NCBI GenBank assembly: GCA_963969345.1
Contig: OZ017770.1
Location: 6,705,246 to 6,769,245, forward strand
Direction: 5' to 3'
Source of the DNA: Turbatrix aceti
Taxonomy: Eukaryota > Nematoda > Chromadorea > Rhabditida > Panagrolaimidae
DNA length: 64,000 bases
Part shown: piece by piece, positions 1 to 12,290 of the stretch
Layout: the number at the start of each line of letters is the position of its first letter
Position numbering within the stretch: the first letter of the stretch is position 1
The notes under the pieces: generated by a model
The model's database searches: none
What the model was told of the DNA's origin: nothing
What the model saw: only the letters and a program-made list of their open reading frames with translations
Position numbers and translations under genes: made by a program

Positions 1-568
1 AATTGGTTGTGTCATAATGATGCCTCTACTCGTTTGTACTCTGTCTGAAACCGTAACGGTCAATACGGTGATCACTTTGCCGACGACCGCCTTTCAGATT
101 GTCTTGTCATGTTTAAAAAAAAGTTAGGCGAGCCCATTTGGCAACTTGATATTTCACCTCCAATCATTTAATTGTGTTTTTGCCTCATGTCAATGGCAGC
201 CTATAAACTGAATGCTTCAACATTACATAAAAGATGTAGACAGATACCTCTTTGGTCTCACTGCAGGGAGCGTGCCATGACGACTTTGGTGCCATCGAGT
301 CTCTTTCAGTCGCCGCGCAAAAGCCAGTACCTACTGCGAGGGGGCAAACAAAACTTCCTGTCCTTACAGACCTTGTTTGCGGCTACCGCGTTCCTTTACC
401 TCTATGTCACCATCTTTTGTTCCGCTTAATACCGCTTGTATTATGGTATCATAGGGTGAGGGGTCAAAAAACCGCAATGGTGCGTGCTAGGGCGTGAAAT
501 GTTTTGTTTCATAGAAGATCACAGTAGGAAGCCGACATGCCTTTAACCCTAGACTTTTTGTTTTTCAG
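1..568. other. 5' flank of the RING/B-box gene, no gene seen
   Basis: No convincing exon is visible. The short open frames here overlap one another, lack splice support and have no recognisable protein pattern. A strong acceptor (pyrimidine run ending in TTTTTCAG) closes the stretch at 568, 24 nt before the first ATG of the next gene. The leader of that gene is therefore either cis-spliced from an exon further left or trans-spliced. Confidence 0.5.
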
Positions 569-592
569 CAAGGTTACATTTCCTCTGTAGCA

Positions 593-2722
593 ATGGTATC
601 GTCTCCCGGGGGTTCAACTTCTGTTTCGCAGCGCTTTGTCAGTTTTCTCATGGACGCGGAAGACGTTCTGCAATGCGAAATCTGCTTTCGTCCGTTCGAC
701 TCACAAGAACGACCACCCAAGCTTCTGCCTTGTGGTCACAATTTTTGTCAGGCTTGTCTCGGAAAGCTATGTTTAACTCAACAGGTAAACCACTTTTTTT
801 TCAATTGTCACTGCTGCTTCACAAAAAATTTTAGTTTCTGTTCAATCGATGCATCAAATGCCCTACCTGTCGTACGGAGTGCCCCAACGAGAGGGCCATT
901 AAGGCACCTACAAATTACGATCTCTGCAGTAAGTTTTTTTTTTCTTGTATTTTAGTAGCCGGTGTCTTTGATGATGACAATTTTATGTTTGTAGAGATGC
1001 TAGAAAGTGTCAAAAAAGGAGAAGACGTTAATGTGACCGTCATTCACGTCGTCGACAAAAGTCTTGACTCCGGATGCTCCAAGATGAACATTGCTGTGGC
1101 TTCGAGTCCTGTTGCGCAAAAGGCGAGTATTACCAAACGGTCGAAGCGGGGCGTGGGTACGAGCAAAGCTGTGGTTCTTGACCCGGTCTACGAAAGCGCT
1201 CCCGAGAAATGCGACGGCCCCCGAAAGGTGGAAAACATTAATCGATGCGTTGATTGCAAGCGACGAATGAGTTTGAACAACCGATGCAAAACCACCAGAT
1301 TTTGTCAAAAGTGTTTCGGAAATGAAAAAGTTTTGGTAAGTCAAAGACAAACGACAGCAAAAAAAAACTAATTTAAATTTTAGAGGTTATCCTGTCTGGA
1401 ATGTTGCGTTAACAAACACAATGGACATCGTCTTATATCCGTCGATGATTTGGAATACGATCATTTCAAATTAATCGGCGAGTTAAGAGAACTTTGCAAA
1501 AAAACTAAGATTGTCTGCAAAAGCTTCGATGATGGATTTAAAGCTTTGGAAAGTGAAAGCAACATGATCCTCGAAACGAGTTCCTTAAATCAAGCAAAAA
1601 AGGTTTGCATTTCAATTGTTTCTTTTCCTCTTGTACATAAATAATTTTTTCAGACTCTGATGGAAGAGTCGGAACGTTGCATCGCGAAATCTTTATCCAA
1701 GTTAGAAGATCGCTTTATGACTCCCCTGCCACCGGCTGTTGTAAAAAAAATTCGCCAAAAAGAATTCGGATATTTTTCCAAGCTCCAAAAATTAAATTCC
1801 TTGCTTGAGGTAATTGCATTTTGCAAAAAAAAAATTAAAAATTTATTAAAAAATTCCAGAAGTGTCAACAAACAGTACAGAGCCGTCAGGAACGACAATT
1901 CAACATCCTCAACATAAATTCGACAAAATCAACGTTTTCCAGTTCAGGCGCATCACAATCGTCGGTTTCGACATCCAAATTTGATATCACGGCTACTTAC
2001 AACAGCCTGAGCACGGTCATGGCTTTGCTTAAAGAAGCCGTTTCTCGTTGCTCTGTCATCAAAAAAATCCTGGCGGTCATTGTAGACGAAAAAATGACCG
2101 AACAAACCAAGATTGATGCACTAAAGCAGTGCATACTGATCCTCAATGATATCCTGGACAAATCAACTCTGCCTGAAAATTTAATGATTCTTCAGGACGC
2201 GTATCTGAATTGCTACCATTCCATTCACTTTTTGTCTAAAAACGCGACGAACGAAAACGAACGCAAAGAGGTATGGGCAATGATTCAAATCAGTCTAACA
2301 GAACTCCTTCGAATTGCCAGCGTTGTAAGTTTTTTTGTTTGCCTATTATTTTTTCGCTTCAATCAACTTTTTTTTTTCAGTATTTTCCCAGCAATAGCGC
2401 TGATCGCGTTGACATTGTGGGCGATTTGGCCTTCCTCTGCCATTTATATTCAGATGTCTGCGATCACGCAACAATGACGCTATGCGTCATTGAAGCTGCC
2501 CGGGCGCGGGTCGCCTGCGAACAAGTTGAGTCGACAACTGAGAGGGAGCGTATGACAATTCAACTCAAGTTAATTGACGAACACCTTCTTGAGTGCCAGC
2601 GAGTGCAGAAGTTGAAGGAGCTTCGCTCAAACACCAAAACAAAAACTCCGGGTCGATGCAAACGATTCAAACAATGGTTGAAATCTACCGTGATATCATC
2701 CAAAACCGTTTCCGCAATTTGA
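593..2722 (+). CDS. RING/B-box (TRIM-like) protein, probable E3 ubiquitin ligase
   Basis: Seven exons join in phase: 593-784, 835-928, 995-1335, 1384-1602, 1654-1809, 1860-2324 and 2381-2722, giving about 602 aa. A C3HC4 RING occupies residues 28-76 (C28, C31, C47, H49, C52, C55, C73, C76); its last CPTC pair lies in exon 2. A B-box-like zinc module follows (C180, C183, C193, C199, C202, C213, C216, H221, H224), then a long helical, charged stretch suited to the TRIM coiled coil. RING domains of this class recruit E2 enzymes, so a cytoplasmic ubiquitin ligase role is inferred. No C-terminal SPRY, NHL or FN3 domain is recognisable. The ATG at 593 is the first in frame, but the frame stays open back to the acceptor at 568, so an upstream coding exon is possible. 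A possible AATAAA lies at 2781-2786. The family is secure; the substrate is unknown. Confidence 0.85.
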
Positions 2723-5700
2723 GTTGCACGGGGGAATGAATGCGTTCTGTGTTTAAACGTTTGGCAAATTGTTGTTCACAAATAAATAACCGTGCTCACT
2801 CAGAGATGGAAAATTGTTGTAATGGAAAAAACGGAATGACCGCAAATAAAGGAGCCAAAGTATCGCTGGCAAAAAGGTTTTGTCTCGTCAGGCTAAGTCT
2901 TTTGTATTGTCAACGACCCGTTCTGCCTCTCGAAGGGTATTCTCATGGTCAATTCTTGACCTAAATTATGCTCCAAGTTCGCCTAGTAATTCTCTCCCGT
3001 TTCTCGCGCTGTCCCCTACGCGCATGTGTGAGCGTGATACGTGTGTTGCGATTTCAAACTACTGCTCATTGAAATCGAGCATCGCATAATTGTCATTTTT
3101 ACCCGAAAGGTGTATCCTGACGCAGCTCCTGTGGAATGTTTTATCTTTATATTTCATCAAAATCCACAAAAAATGTGTCAATGTATTTTCTTCGAATGAA
3201 TAAAAAAATCCCTTTTCTGTGTAAATGATGATTTTTTTTCTGATGCTTTTTTGGTATTACAAACAACGGTAATTCTGTGATTTACTCCGAAGGGTGTCAG
3301 CGACCCTTTTGCCCCGCAACAGCGCTATCGGTGTAACAGATCTGAGTCAGAGGCACGTTGTGGGTGTCGGGAAGGCATTGCACATCAGCCAGTTCTAAGA
3401 ATTTGCTCACGTAGGCTTACCTTATCCCGGATGACTGTTTTCATTTCGTCTCAGTCAGTCAGTCAGCTTTTTTTGCAGGAATTATAACGGGTTGTAGAAG
3501 AAGTCAAAATCTCTTTGTTTTTTTACGTTTTGATCGCTATTAATCAAGACGAGCAGTCAGTCATGCGGCATCATCTTTTTTTCTTCATTGATCCGGTCAC
3601 TTCTCTTTCTTTTTGCCATCGAACGGATGTCCAGGTTTTATGTTTGGTTTAAATTAATGCTTCCACTTTGTGTTGCATGTTGCTGCTGTGCGCAAAATGT
3701 ACGAAGGAATGAATTGTACCGTCGGAAAATTATGTGTGCTTGAAACGACTACCAGATTGATCCACGCTCACCTGCATGTGTGGCAACGACATTCAAATTT
3801 GCGCGATCTCTTTGTGCTGCTCTCGTTCGTTCTCTCGAGCCTTCACAGTCTCGGGGAATGAAGACGAATGCGCGTCATTTACGGTTTAGCTCTCCTCGCC
3901 ATGACAATGCGCATTGCCGTGCTCCCCTCGCATCCACATCCGTCTCTGCGCTTTTGTGTTGATCCTCGATCGAGAGCGCGCGGCGTCCGGCGGGACAGAA
4001 CACTCCTGCGTGGTGGTCACCATCCGGCGTCAGGTGGAACAAGGGCCGACACCAGGACGATACCCGCAACGACATTTGAACAGCACACCGGCGGTCCAGT
4101 TCCGATTGAACCGTACCGCTGAGCGGCTGACTGCAGCGCAGACAGAGCTTTGCAGGCTTCTCACATGTTTCGGGTAAACAGCATGTATATCCGGACTGTC
4201 AATCGACCTCCAAAAGTGTATGAAATGGGCAATTTTGTAACGTAGACCGTGGAAAAGGGTTTTGCTAGGTCTTTTTTTCGCCGATTCATTTGAGACCTGC
4301 TTTCCCATAATCACACCCGTTTCTCCAGAAAACATGTCATTTGCCGTCAAAACAGGCAATCCAAATTGATTATTTCTTATTCCGAATACTACCCCCCGTG
4401 TTTGGTTGTCTGTATTACTGGTCCTTCGCTCGCTCGCAACGAAGTAGCTTGATATTGTTGCCTGACCTGATGCCCTGCTTTCAAGGTGACCAATTGGCCC
4501 ACGTGCAATTTGTTACCCATTGTGTACAAGTCTTTTTGTAATGACATCTAAACTTACACCGATCACGCTGGAAAATTGAGGTTAATCGACACCACCAGTT
4601 GTGAGAGACAGAGGGAGTCCGACGAGGATCGTTCATCGCTCCCCTCGGCGTACTCCTTCCTCTTTTTCACTTGTCTATCTTTCCATTTTTTCCACCTTCC
4701 TTTTTAGAGATCCTCATAGCTATCCACTGGGTTCCAACTTGTTTCCGCCAGTCATTTGTACTCAGTTTGACGGAGGTTGCGATCGTTTGCACAACACGCT
4801 ACTTATGAAACAATGACAAGTACGTCTGCGTGTTCACTTATCCTTATTTCCGGTAATGTTTTTTATTTCATTGTTCGAATTCGAAATGTTGCAAAAATAC
4901 TTATTCACTTACACGAGTTTATTTTACGCGCTTCGAGTGCAATTTTGAAGCTTTTTGGCCTTCATCTGAGTGTCTTGACAAAAAATACCAATAAGAACGA
5001 CGGTTTTCCTGTTTTTGGGACCGTCGCATCATAAGAGTGAAATATTTTTTTCTTAAGTTTTCACGCCATCTAGTTGTGCGACGAGCAATGCAAAGCCGAT
5101 ATTTAAAATTTTCCGATGAACACATGCGCAAACCCCCTGTCCACAACCTAATGGGCGAACCGGTTGACGTTGTAGCATGGGACTGCTGCGGCGTCGGTGC
5201 CTTTCTTTTGTTTCATCGTTTGTTTGCTTAATTATTAAGTGGACTCGGGTGTTGAGTTTTTGTCATCCTTGGCCGAGGGGTCGTCCGGTCAGGCCATTCG
5301 ATGACTTGTCGCCTTTCCACCTTTCTCGCCGACGCGCTTCTTCAAAATCTGAGGTCAATGAGTTTTTCCTGCGTGAAGCTTTTTGTTGGCTCGACGGTCA
5401 GTCAATTGATCGCTGGCTGACTTGACATAAGAGAATTAAGTTGATTGCCAGATGCGACGGTATAAAATTACAAGGTATTGCAAAAACGTCGAGAACGGAT
5501 GAATGTGAGGCACTACATACCTTCACCCCCCGCCAAATACGACAAAGGCTGGTATACATATATTCTTCTTTTCTTACCTATTCATTTTTGGTGTCGAGGC
5601 CATTGACGACATCCCGGGCGACCGCCGGCAATCTTCTCGTTACTGCCTGCGTTATGGATCGAAGTGGGCGAAGGTATATGCTTCGTTTATTTGGCTTGGC

Positions 5701-6369
5701 ATAAATATTGCAAACTTTTGCATAACCTTGTCTGTCATGTTTTTTTTGCCTTTGATTCATCTATACTTAAACAAAAATTGTCGATTGTCTTTTTTTGCTC
5801 TTTTTTTCCTGTCAATCTATTGATGGTAGAATACTTTGAATACTCCTTCATCGTGTTCAAGTCTGTATTGGTGTTCAAGGCGTTTTTTGACTCTCTTTTT
5901 GCCTGTTGAATGATTTTTACTTTTTTTTATTGTAAAATTGTTTCTTTGCACTGACCACTAACGATTGGTAACTTTTACTGCGCTTTTGGATTCAACAATC
6001 CGATCAGGATTTCATTAAACTCGGGTTTTAACGCTTTCTGTCTCAAGGCAAATCTTAGCGTTCCTGTGACAGCGTACAGTCTTGCGCGGCAAACATTTTA
6101 CCACCGTGATTGAACCAGTTTTGCTGCTTCGATTAAAATGTACCACGAGCGCGTTGCGGTGCGTGATGAATTTTTTCGTGATGTCCTCATCTGGCTGACC
6201 GAATCCCTCACGGCGACGCGTATACCGCCTGTCGGGGGGGGCCTTCCTGAAGTCTTTATCATCAATTTATTTTAGCCAAGGTCTGTCGACAAATAAGGCG
6301 GGTGTTCTGTTGCTTTCTGTGATCAGAAACAGCTCGAAATTCACGACAAGTTTCATTTTGTGACACACT
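2723..6369. other. Intergenic stretch with no supported gene
   Basis: Open frames are short and overlapping, and none has joined exons or a known motif. A GC-rich patch at about 3900-4140 stands out from its AT-rich surroundings. One frame in it (3868-4122) begins with a hydrophobic, signal-like run but turns into a proline/arginine-rich sequence without conserved features. The right end presumably holds the promoter of the dex-1-like gene. Confidence 0.4.
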
Positions 6370-9300
6370 ATGTCGTCGAAAACGGCGCATTTGCTGCTGC
6401 TAATCCTTGGCAGCGCCATTGCGCTGTCGATCGGGGACGATGACATTTTAAATGACGCCTATCGATACAGAGAACTTCGCCTAGAACATCTCCGCCGCCA
6501 TCGCAGACAGCAGCCCAAGGAAATCAGCCTTCAGGTTTGCATTTTCGCCTCGATAATTATTCACGCCTTTTTTTGAACATCCGTTTGTCGATTTTGGGGT
6601 AACCGGAAAGCGTGTTGTTTGCTGGTTGAGTGAGGGGAATCGGTTACACTCACCCCAATACTGCGCAACTGCTGACCGAATTCCATTGAGGCTCTTATCA
6701 CACGTGCCATCTCCATGACCGACTATTTTGCACCTCATTGCCCGATTTCGGTGATTTACTCACCTTAATCGCAGAATTAATACTAGTTTTTCAAATCTCA
6801 TAAATTTTACAAATGATCATGGCGGCATGAAAATTAGTGTGGAGATAAATAAAATTTCAATTATACAGAAAATAAAAATAATTTACATATTTGCAGGTAA
6901 CAGCCCCACTGTTTTCGAGCCGTTTATTTGACTACGGCGCAGATGCGGACGACAAAGAGCTTCCCATTGGATTGGATGTCGGCAAAAAAGTTGACCTCAA
7001 AAATCCGCTACGTTTAAACAACCTTGCTTACAATTCTGTTTACATTCTGAGCAATGGTGGCATTGGTTTTGAATCGAACTCTCGGTCTTACCGATCAAAC
7101 ATTTTTTCAAAGGATACCAATTCCATACCGCTCATTGCTCCTTTCTGGAATCGAAATGACCTTCGTAACGGCGGCCATGTCTGGTACCGTGAAGTTACCG
7201 GTAAGCTTTTGTTGGTCTTGGGACGCTCTCATTGAGGTCAAGTATAAACTTTTCCTCTTTACAGCGGGACGAATCTTGGAGCGAGGACAAAGTGAAATTC
7301 GTTACCAGTATGACAAAGTTGTACCGGTCATTTCCTGTCTCCTGGTCACTTGGGAAAAAATGCAACCTCTCGGCAGCCAGATCTTGCCTGATGAAAATAC
7401 CAACACTTTCCAAGCCGCTTTCTTCATGACTCAGAATTTCACATACGTCAACTTTATCTATAGCAACATTGGTTGGACCCAAGGAGCAGAAGCCGGCTTT
7501 ACCACCGGACCCGGAGGCAGTGATTTTGCGCTTCCCACTTCTGGCACTCAAAACATCATGTTCTTGGAGGAGTACGGCAATACAGGCATTCCCGGAGAAT
7601 GGATGTTTGAGATTCAGCCCCACCGGGTTGTCAGATGCAAAGCCGGCATCAAAGGCGATATTTGCGATGAAGGCACGTGACTTTAACGAATTATGAACTT
7701 ATTATCTTGCTTTTTTCAGAGTGCGGTCACGGCGAGTACGGCGAAGATTGCGCGCAGTGCTGCCACTGCGCAGGCGACGCAAACTGCAATCCCCTCAACG
7801 GTCAGTGCCCCAATGACGCATGTGCCGAGTGTTTCTACGGATCAACGTGCCGCTCAAAAACACCAGTATGCGACGAACGTGAGCGTAATTCATGTGCCCG
7901 AAATGCCATTGGATATTTCTCGACAAATAAGTGCAACGAACAGGTCGTGGAATGCACGTGTCTTCAAGGATACGAAGGTGACGGTCGTGTGGAATGCCTC
8001 GGTATGTTGTTGTTTTGTTTTTTTTTGACGGCCCCATAACTCTTAACTTTCAGATATTGACGAGTGCAAAACGCCCGGAACCTGTCACGAAAACGCCGTT
8101 TGTACCAACACTCCTGGCCACTTTTTGTGTGAATGCAAAGAGGGCTTCACCGGTGACGGCGTAACCGAGTGCGTTGCTTCGTTTTTGTATGGTTTTGAAA
8201 ATCACCAACAATTGCCCAAGACTAAGAATTCCAAAACATCATGGCAACTTAAACGACCCATTCGCATTTTTGGTCAAACTAAAGATCACTTAACTGTATG
8301 TCACGTCCATTAACAAAATCATTCATGCAAAAGATGCTAATGGTCCATCATTTTTCAGATTACAACATCTGGTTTGATTTTGGTTCAGGACACTGGAAAA
8401 ATTCAAAGCGACAGCCTGGATGATGTAAACGCTCTGGGAGTTGCACCGTTTTTCGCGCCTCTTGATCTTTCCAAAGGTGGTTCCGTGACTGTGGCCGAAG
8501 TATCAACTCCAGAGGTGCTTGCACGCGTTGGTGAACAGATTAACCAGAATGCTGCGACAGATGGTTTTACTCCGAGGAATGTCATCCTTGTCACATATAA
8601 CAACGTTAGCTCATCTACCTCGCGTTCAACCAACACCTATCAAGCTTTGATTGTTGGGGGACGTAACAAGCGCAACAATGAGGAAACTTACGCTCTTCTT
8701 TTGTACAAGGACCTGCACTGGAGCGAAGGAGCGCAAGCAGGCATCATGACATCCGAAAAAGCAAACTCTATTCATCTTCCCGGTTCCGGTACGGAGGGCA
8801 TTGAACAACTCAGCCAGCTGAGCAACGTCCGTTCTCCTGGAATCTGGCTTTACAAGATTGACGAAGCCGACGTTGAACCCTGTATGCAGGCCAATTTGCA
8901 GCCTCCCTATTGCGATGCTCAGTCACCGACCCTCGTCAGCAACAAAAGGCCTACGACTGCATCCAATGTTCAACCGGCCGCACCGAACAAAGGACAGGTC
9001 ACTTCAGCGGCCTCGTCATCATCGGTTCACACTGCTCCTTCCACGCGTCACCAAAGCACAGAACACCGACCAATTGTCTCTATTCATCCCAAGGACTTTG
9101 AAGATCTGCCGGATGATGCCTTTGACGCTACTTTCCCACCTTTCCTGACAGTTGTACCTCAAGTCTTTACGATACAACCCGAATTACCCCCTCAGCCAAG
9201 CGATGTTCAGCCTGCATCGACGGCTCGCGTTTCTCCTGCTGAGTCTCCGTCAACTCCGGTCAATGCAAAACCAGCGAAACCCCTTTCACCCCAATTTGAG

Positions 9301-10256
9301 ATTTCGAATGACGGCAATGGCGAAATTATCGAGTTCACTGACACTGTGCAGACAATTATTCCTTCGACAGTTTCTCACAGTCATTCACCAAAAACTCCGG
9401 CTCTTCAAATTTCTCCAGTTGTCGATGCTGTTCAAGAACCAGTTCAAAAAATCCAGCTACAACATGCACAAGCCCCCGTCGGGGAGAGCATGCCTTCTAC
9501 GCCGCTTCAAGTCTTCCCAACGACCACAAAGTCCACTACGCTTGCCAAGAAGCCAAAGATTATTCTTGCGACGACAAAGCCTACCACGACCGAAGCATCC
9601 AACATTGAAACCGTGCCATTTGATCCCAACCAGATCCTGGAACCGGAAGCCGCTAGCAACAGTAAATATTTTATCTGAAAAGACTGATTTTACTAAATTT
9701 GATTTTAGATACAGCAATTATCGTCCCGACAATTATTGTCGTCGTTTGGCTCCTACTGTTGATTTTCATCGCCTTGTTCGTCTGCTGCAAGCGACGAAGA
9801 TCACAACACCAGTTCCAAACTATGTACGATCAGAACTACCATGTACGACCCATCGCTACGGGTTTTGCGATGCGCAAAAGCTCCAGAAGTTACGAGGGCT
9901 CCTTTGAAGATCACATGGAAAAAGCCGCTAGACTGAGCGCTGAAATGAGCTCTTACAATCCGGTAAGTTTGTTGTCGCGTTAATTAACAGTGCTTAAAAA
10001 CCAACAAAAAATATCTTTGGCTTCATTACAGCATGGTAGAGTCTCTCTTTACGGGTCTTACTGGAACTTAACAAATGATAACACGGGCATACTGCCCGGA
10101 CCTCCAAACACAAGAATCGCTGCTTCTTCAAGTTCTAACAGTTCGCCGGTATCTAGCGGTGTAACTTCTGCTACATCGGCTGCAACTCCCAGTAATAATA
10201 CTGCAACGCCGGCCAAAAACTTTTCAAATAACGTTAACTTACCAACCCAGGTATAA
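6370..10256 (+). CDS. dex-1: DEX-1-like membrane protein (nidogen-EGF-EGF-nidogen-TM)
   Basis: Eight exons join in phase: 6370-6534, 6897-7200, 7265-7672, 7720-8001, 8054-8295, 8359-9661, 9709-9962 and 10032-10256, giving about 1060 aa. Exon 1 encodes a signal peptide. Exons 2-3 encode a first NIDO domain ([17 protein letters not shown], then [18 protein letters not shown]). Exon 4 is a cysteine-rich EGF-like region. Exon 5 opens with a calcium-binding EGF (DIDEC, about residue 387) and begins a second NIDO domain ([23 protein letters not shown]) that continues into exon 6. A Ser/Thr/Pro-rich stalk, one transmembrane helix (about 903-928) and a basic tail follow. C. elegans DEX-1 has the same two-nidogen, EGF, single-pass layout and works in the apical matrix that anchors dendrite tips and epithelia. 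That role is inferred here. Intron 3 begins with GC rather than GT. An alternative 3' exon is discussed in the findings. Confidence 0.82.
6629..6834. repeat. Intronic block nearly identical to 11252-11457
   Basis: This block of about 206 bp in intron 1 of the dex-1-like gene recurs downstream in the decayed copy. By eye I count only about two substitutions and no gaps. Sequence on either side of the block, including the adjoining exon 2, is far more diverged. It contains short self-complementary pieces such as GGTGATTTACTCACC, but I see no open frame and no terminal inverted repeats. Confidence 0.8.
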
Positions 10257-11159
10257 TAATTTGCTTTTTTACATCGTGCAAAAAATGCCTGTTTTGTACT
10301 TTTTTTTTATATTTGATTTTCTTTTAACTTTTCTGCATTTTTAATAATGCTAATTTTAAGATAACGAATTAATTAAATTTAAAAAATATTATGTAACACA
10401 GAAAAAAATCAAAATAATGTTTTTTTAGCGATTTGGATACCCTGCTCGATATTAAGCAGACCGACCGTGTCCGACTCCAATGTTTCTACTGCCGTACAGC
10501 AGATTACTGTATTCAATGCATATTATTTCCCACTGTGCCATTCAGCGTGTTGATTGTGGTCAACTGCGTTTTTTATATTTTGACCCATTTGTTAATCTTG
10601 CCTGTCTTCTAAAAGATACAAAAAATCACAAAGCGCAAATCTATATTGTTTTTTGACTTTTGTAGAAATTGCTCACATATTAATTTTTGTTCATCTGGCA
10701 TTGTACCGCTCTCTCTCGGTACACGCCCTTGTTACTGGTATTGACGAACAAAAAGCATTACCGTATTGTGGAAAAATAAAGAAAATTAACTTACATTGCA
10801 TAGCTGAGATTGATGTATACACAGGGACATTAATTAAACCAATGTCAGAAAGTTAAAAAAAAAAGAGTTCATTCGAGCAAAGACAATAAATTATAAGATT
10901 TGTTTAAAAATTGATCATTTTAGAAATTACTAAAGATGGTTGGTTTTAAATTGTTTTTAAGGAAACAAAATTTTTGATTTGATTTCTAACAAGTTTACAA
11001 AATTATTCAAAAAAATCGGAAATGTTGCGGTTTTGGAAACAAGCTGCCAAAAGAATCAAATAATCATTCAAATCGTAAATATCAGTCTTTTTCAAAAATA
11101 AACTTAAAAAATTTGCCCTTTAGGGCTGGTGCTTCACAGATCACTTTAGAACATTTTTG
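10257..11159. other. 3' flank of the dex-1-like gene
   Basis: AT-rich sequence. About 10429-10860 is partly duplicated at about 11935-12285; the closest stretch includes TTTCTACTGCCGTACAGCAG in both. A good acceptor (TTTTTTTAG) at 10428 precedes a possible 27-nt terminal exon (10429-10455) that would extend the dex-1-like frame by eight residues. No other gene is seen. Confidence 0.5.
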
Positions 11160-12290
11160 CACCAATAATTAATAATTCACGCGTTTTTTAACATACGTTT
11201 GTCAATTCTGCGGTCAACCAAGAAGCTAAAAAGCGTGTCGTTTGCTGGTCAAGTGAGGGGAATCGGTTACACTCACCCCAATACTGCGCAACTGCTGACC
11301 GAATTCCATTGAGGCTCTTATCACACGTGCCATCTTCATGACCGACTATTTTGCACCTCATTGCCCGATTTCGGTGATTTACTCACCTTAATCGCAGAAT
11401 TAATACTAGTTTTTCAAATCTCATAAATTTTACAAACGATCATGGCGGCATGAAAATGAGTTTGGAGACAAAAAACTTCTTTGTACACAAAATAATAATA
11501 ATTTACGCATCTTGCAGGTAACAGCACCGCTGTTTATTTGATTACGCAAATGCGGAAGACAAAAAGCCCTTGGATTGCTTGGCGGCAAAAAATTTGATCT
11601 TAAAAATCCGATGCCTTTGTTTAAAGATTGTTAAAACAATCTTGCTTACTCCTCTGTTTAAATTCTGAGCAAAAGTGGCATTGGCTTTGAATCTAACTTA
11701 CTGAATTATTGTACTCTGTACTCTGATATAATAAATAAAATACCGCGCATTGCCCCGTTCTGGAATAAAAATTGCATTTCAAAAAGCGGTCATAAATAAA
11801 TGGTACCAAAAAATCACCAGTAAGATTTTTTTGATGATGATGTGATTGACATGAACTATTATTTTTTACAGAGGGACGAATCTTGGGGGGCAAAGACAAA
11901 GTGAAATTCATTACCAGTATGACAAGGTTGTGCCGGTTGACAGTGTCGTCCGCTTCTCAGAATCCAAAGTTTCTACTGCCGTACAGCAGATTACTGTATA
12001 TGATTTTTTTTATTTTGCGTTTTTTCAAAAAGGTTATGCACAAAACACAAATCTGTATTGTAATTTTTGGATCTTTGTAATAATTGTTTACATGTTAATT
12101 TGCTCAATTGACATTGTTAATCTGTTACTGTCATTGTTAAACAAAACGCATGATTGTATTTTGGAAGAAATAAAAAAATAACATACATAAATACATTGCA
12201 AAGCCAAGGTCGACAAACTCTTAATGGAGACGGGGACAATAATTCAAGCAATGTCTGTAAAGAAGTTTAAAAAAATTCACTTGCAACATA
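11160..12290 (+). pseudogene. Decayed partial tandem copy of the dex-1-like gene
   Basis: This segment reproduces, in order, the end of intron 1 (11165-11517), exon 2 (from 11518, same acceptor and GTAACAGC start), intron 2 (from about 11820) and the start of exon 3 (about 11873-11930, GGGACGAATCTTGG). It then jumps directly to sequence matching the 3' flank of the parent gene (about 11935-12285). Exon 2 carries internal deletions and frame changes and cannot encode the NIDO domain. Exons 1 and 4-8 are missing. It is best read as a tandem duplication followed by an internal deletion and decay. No signal for its own expression is visible. Confidence 0.8.
11252..11457. repeat. Second copy of the 206-bp intronic block
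   Basis: This copy matches 6629-6834 with about two substitutions (TCT/TCC and AAC/AAT contexts). It sits inside the pseudogene, just upstream of the eroded exon 2 copy. Identity this high next to much poorer flanking similarity needs explaining: recent gene conversion, selection, or independent insertion of the same element. Confidence 0.8.

Noticed and set aside
3868..4122. Open frame with a signal-like start in a GC-rich patch
   Set aside because: After the hydrophobic start it becomes a Pro/Arg-rich sequence with no conserved pattern. Two other frames and the opposite strand are equally open, as expected from GC richness alone.
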